Positions 6,736 to 8,072 of a DNA stretch of 8,072 bases are shown one piece after another (within the stretch, counting starts at the first letter, position 1; each line of letters opens with the position of its first letter). A program made the position numbers and the translations under genes. The stretch is from JBCBSZ01 sp039197885 (GTDB lineage Bacteria > Actinomycetota > Acidimicrobiia > Acidimicrobiales > Poriferisodalaceae). The stretch covers positions 1 through 8,072 of the forward strand of contig JBCCTY010000185.1 in the NCBI GenBank assembly GCA_039197885.1, written 5' to 3'. Below the pieces are notes generated by a model, which was given only the letters and a program-made list of their open reading frames with translations, was not told the DNA's origin and did not search any database.

Positions 6736-7130
6736 GCGATCCGATCCGGGCCGCCGGCGGGCTGGTGGTCGATGTGGGTGGCGAGGAGGTGCAGGTCGTG
6801 CTGATCCACCGCGACCGCTACGACGACTGGTGCCTGCCGAAGGGCAAGCTCGACGACGGCGAGTCGTTCGCCGAGGCCGCCGCGCGCGAGGTCACCGAGG
6901 AGACCGGGCTGGTCTGCCAGCTCGGCGCCGAGCTCGCGGAGGTCCACTATGAGGTGGGCGGGCGACCGAAGGTCGTCCGGTTCTGGGAGATGACGCCGGT
7001 GGGCGGTGAGCTGGCGCCCCAGGACCTCGACGAGGTCGACGCCATCGGCTGGTTCCCGATCGAGGTGGCCAGGACGAAGGTCAGCTACGACGCCGATCGA
7101 AGCGTGATCGACGCCTGGATGAGCCGGTGA
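6732..7130 (+). CDS. Nudix hydrolase, MutT-like, single domain
   Basis: This 132-residue cytoplasmic hydrolase carries a perfect Nudix box, G-x5-E-x7-R-E-U-x-E-E-x-G-U, at residues 38-60, with Gly38, Glu44, Arg52, Glu53, Glu56, Glu57 and Gly59 all present. These hold the metal ions that cleave nucleoside diphosphates linked to another group. Before the box, AAGGLVVD forms the usual first strand and WCLPKGKLDDGE is of the type found in diadenosine polyphosphate hydrolases and MutT1 proteins. In mycobacteria ppk1 stands beside mutT1 (Rv2984/Rv2985), whose product has an added histidine phosphatase domain; that domain is absent here, as the protein ends 72 residues after the box. Likely substrates are dinucleoside polyphosphates or oxidised nucleotides (inference). 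The GTG start at 6732 overlaps the ppk1 stop as GTGA, and no separate ribosome binding site is needed if translation is coupled. The frame upstream of it is open only as a shadow of ppk1. Confidence 0.93.
   Translation: MSDPIRAAGGLVVDVGGEEVQVVLIHRDRYDDWCLPKGKLDDGESFAEAAAREVTEETGLVCQLGAELAEVHYEVGGRPKVVRFWEMTPVGGELAPQDLDEVDAIGWFPIEVARTKVSYDADRSVIDAWMSR
7127..7130 (+). promoter_or_regulatory. GTGA stop/start overlap, Nudix to SDR
   Basis: A second GTGA overlap joins the Nudix stop (TGA) to the SDR start (GTG), the same geometry as at the ppk1 junction. It supports a three-gene translationally coupled unit. Confidence 0.85.
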
Positions 7131-7909
7131 CCGGCCGCCTCGAGGACAGGGTCGCGCTCGTGACCGGCGGCGGCTCGGGCATCGGACGGGCCTGCGTGGC
7201 CCACCTCGTCGCCGACGGCGCCCAGGTCGCGGTCGCCGACGTCCGACCCGAGGCGGCCGACGAGGTCGCGGCCGCGCACGGTGAGGCGGCCACGTCGATC
7301 GTGGCCGACGTGACCGACGAGGCGCAGGTCGAGGCGATGGTGGCGGCGACCGTCGAGCGGTTCGGACGCCTCGACATCGCCGTCAACAACGCCGGCACCG
7401 GGGGCTTCGCCCCGCTCGTCGATCATCCGCTCGAGCTCTGGCGCCGCATCCACGCCCTGTGCCTCGAGGCCGTGTTCACGTGCGTCAAGCACGAGGGGCG
7501 GGTGCTCGCCGAGCAGGGTGAGGGTGGTTCGATCGTGAACGTCGCGTCGATGAACGCGACCCAGCCCGCCCAGGGCATGTCCGCCTACTGCTCGGCCAAG
7601 GCGGGCGTGGCGATGCTCACCGAGGTGGCGGCGATGGAGCTCGGCCCGCACCGGATCCGCGTCAACGCCGTGGCGCCCGGCCTGATCGAGACGCCCCTCG
7701 CCGCAGGCCTCCACGGCAACGACGCCATCCGGGCCGACTTCGAGCAGAACCAACCGATCCCGGGGCTGGGCCAACCCGACGACGTCGCCGCCGTCGTCGC
7801 CTTCCTCGCCTCCGACGCCGCCCGACTCATGAACGGCGACCTCGTCCGGGTCGACGGTGGCGCCACAACGGGCCGCTACCCCCGCCTCTTCGACCACTTC
7901 GGCGCCTGA
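7127..7909 (+). CDS. Classical short-chain dehydrogenase/reductase (SDR)
   Basis: This 260-residue NAD(P)-dependent oxidoreductase has the length and full fold of a classical SDR. The cofactor loop TGGGSGIG is at 13-20. Asp38 at the end of the second strand (VAVAD) suggests preference for NAD(H). Asp61 in ADVTD contacts adenine, and NNAG is at 87-90. The catalytic Ser141 (VASMNA), Tyr154 and Lys158 (YCSAK) are in place, followed by RVNAVAPG (178-185), GQPDDVAAVVAFLASD and the closing VDGG. The fourth catalytic residue, usually the Asn of VNLTGVF, appears to be Cys112 in ALCLEAVF. Family members oxidise or reduce alcohols, ketones, sugars, steroids or fatty acyl thioesters; FabG-like or alcohol dehydrogenase roles are both possible, and I do not assign a substrate. 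The GTG start is set by the four-base overlap with the Nudix stop and by the standard short N-terminus before the first strand. Confidence 0.95.
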   Translation: MTGRLEDRVALVTGGGSGIGRACVAHLVADGAQVAVADVRPEAADEVAAAHGEAATSIVADVTDEAQVEAMVAATVERFGRLDIAVNNAGTGGFAPLVDHPLELWRRIHALCLEAVFTCVKHEGRVLAEQGEGGSIVNVASMNATQPAQGMSAYCSAKAGVAMLTEVAAMELGPHRIRVNAVAPGLIETPLAAGLHGNDAIRADFEQNQPIPGLGQPDDVAAVVAFLASDAARLMNGDLVRVDGGATTGRYPRLFDHFGA

Positions 7910-7921
7910 CCACCACCTCGA

Positions 7922-7953
7922 CCGCCGGCCCGGCGATGCACCGGTCCGGGCGG
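7922..7953 (+). terminator. GC-rich imperfect hairpin after the SDR gene
   Basis: CCGCCGG-C-CCGG (7922-7933) pairs with CCGG-T-CC-G-GGCGG (7941-7953) around a 7-base loop: about 11 base pairs with one mismatch and one bulged G. It begins 13 bases after the SDR stop. No T-tract follows, as is common for putative terminators in high-GC actinobacteria. It probably ends the ppk1 operon; a regulatory role for the downstream gene is the alternative. Confidence 0.45.
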
Positions 7954-7961
7954 AGCGCTCC
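7952..7961. promoter_or_regulatory. Perfect 10-base palindrome next to a -10 box
   Basis: GGAGCGCTCC is its own reverse complement. It ends one base before the TAGCCT -10 box of the downstream hydrolase gene, inside the spacer where a repressor or activator could bind. Its two left bases also form the end of the upstream hairpin. Confidence 0.35.
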
Positions 7962-7962
7962 G

Positions 7963-7968
7963 TAGCCT
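7963..7968 (+). promoter_or_regulatory. Leaderless -10 box for the right-edge hydrolase
   Basis: TAGCCT matches TANNNT and is followed by exactly 7 bases before the GTG start at 7976. This is the standard geometry for leaderless transcription in actinobacteria. No Shine-Dalgarno sequence precedes the start. No clear -35 box is seen. Confidence 0.6.
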
Positions 7969-7975
7969 GTCCGGC

Positions 7976-8072
7976 GTGCTGACGACCTTCTCCGGCGGTC
8001 GCCTCTTCGGTGACCGGACCGGCTCCGAACCCGCCGATGTGCTCGCGCTCCACGGCTGGCGACGTGACCGCA
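7976..8072 (+). CDS. Alpha/beta hydrolase, N-terminal part (3' end outside window)
   Basis: The frame from the GTG at 7976 stays open to the window edge and gives 32 residues. After a short lead-in with FSGGRLFGDRTG there is a hydrophobic strand, VLALHGW (22-28), with His26-Gly27 in the place of the HG oxyanion motif of alpha/beta hydrolases, followed by RRD. This is the usual N-terminal layout of alpha/beta hydrolases, in which the strand before HG comes 20-30 residues into the protein. The nucleophile and the rest of the fold lie outside, so subfamily and substrate cannot be told. The start is supported by the leaderless promoter geometry. It is separated from the SDR by 66 bases with a hairpin, so it is probably its own transcription unit. 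Confidence 0.7.
   Translation, partial: MLTTFSGGRLFGDRTGSEPADVLALHGWRRDR

Noticed and set aside
7085..8053. A minus-strand frame opposite the SDR and the right-edge hydrolase
   Set aside because: Antisense shadow; the translation is Gly/Arg/Asp/His-rich and shows no family motif, whereas the plus strand has a complete SDR.
1..8072. Search for a defence system, mobile element, CRISPR array, tRNA or biosynthetic cluster
   Set aside because: No direct repeat arrays, transposase or integrase motifs, tRNA-like cloverleafs, or nuclease/helicase genes were found by reading. All long frames are explained by the listed enzymes and transporters.

Overview
The window looks like a chromosomal stretch from a high-GC member of the Actinomycetota. 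This rests on strongly G/C-biased third codon positions, frequent GTG starts, four-base stop/start overlaps, and TANNNT-type -10 boxes placed 7-8 bases before a start codon (leaderless transcripts). The lineage may be the Acidimicrobiia, but that is an inference from overall style and no marker gene fixes it. There are nine protein genes, two of them cut by the window edges. I see no RNA gene, mobile element, CRISPR array or prophage. Coding density is very high: the longest stretch without a gene is the 113 bases between the two divergent transporters.

Layout. At the left edge is the C-terminal part of an unrecognised protein (+). It meets, one base apart, the end of a tandem-domain universal stress protein (-). 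The stress protein is divergent from a compact alpha/beta hydrolase with an aspartate nucleophile (+). The hydrolase converges on a major facilitator superfamily (MFS) transporter (-). That transporter is divergent from a second, related MFS transporter (+). The second transporter is followed on the same strand by polyphosphate kinase (ppk1), a single-domain Nudix hydrolase and a classical short-chain dehydrogenase/reductase (SDR). A GC-rich hairpin and a leaderless promoter then lead into a second alpha/beta hydrolase, cut off at the right edge.

How the genes may work together. The best supported unit is ppk1-Nudix-SDR. Both junctions are four-base GTGA overlaps, which implies co-transcription and translational coupling. 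A Nudix hydrolase beside ppk1 recalls the ppk1-mutT1 pair of mycobacteria and suggests a role in polyphosphate and nucleotide metabolism or nucleotide-pool cleaning. The SDR is a less expected partner and its substrate cannot be told. The two MFS proteins belong to the same broad drug/siderophore-exporter-like group and may be old paralogs. The stress protein and the HGNP/GHDWG hydrolase share an 87-base divergent promoter region.

Nothing here amounts to a new defence, mobile or biosynthetic system; I regard this as an ordinary housekeeping and accessory-metabolism region. The points most worth a second look are the reduced haloalkane-dehalogenase/epoxide-hydrolase-like enzyme, the cysteine in the SDR where the catalytic asparagine normally sits, and the palindrome abutting the leaderless promoter at the right edge.
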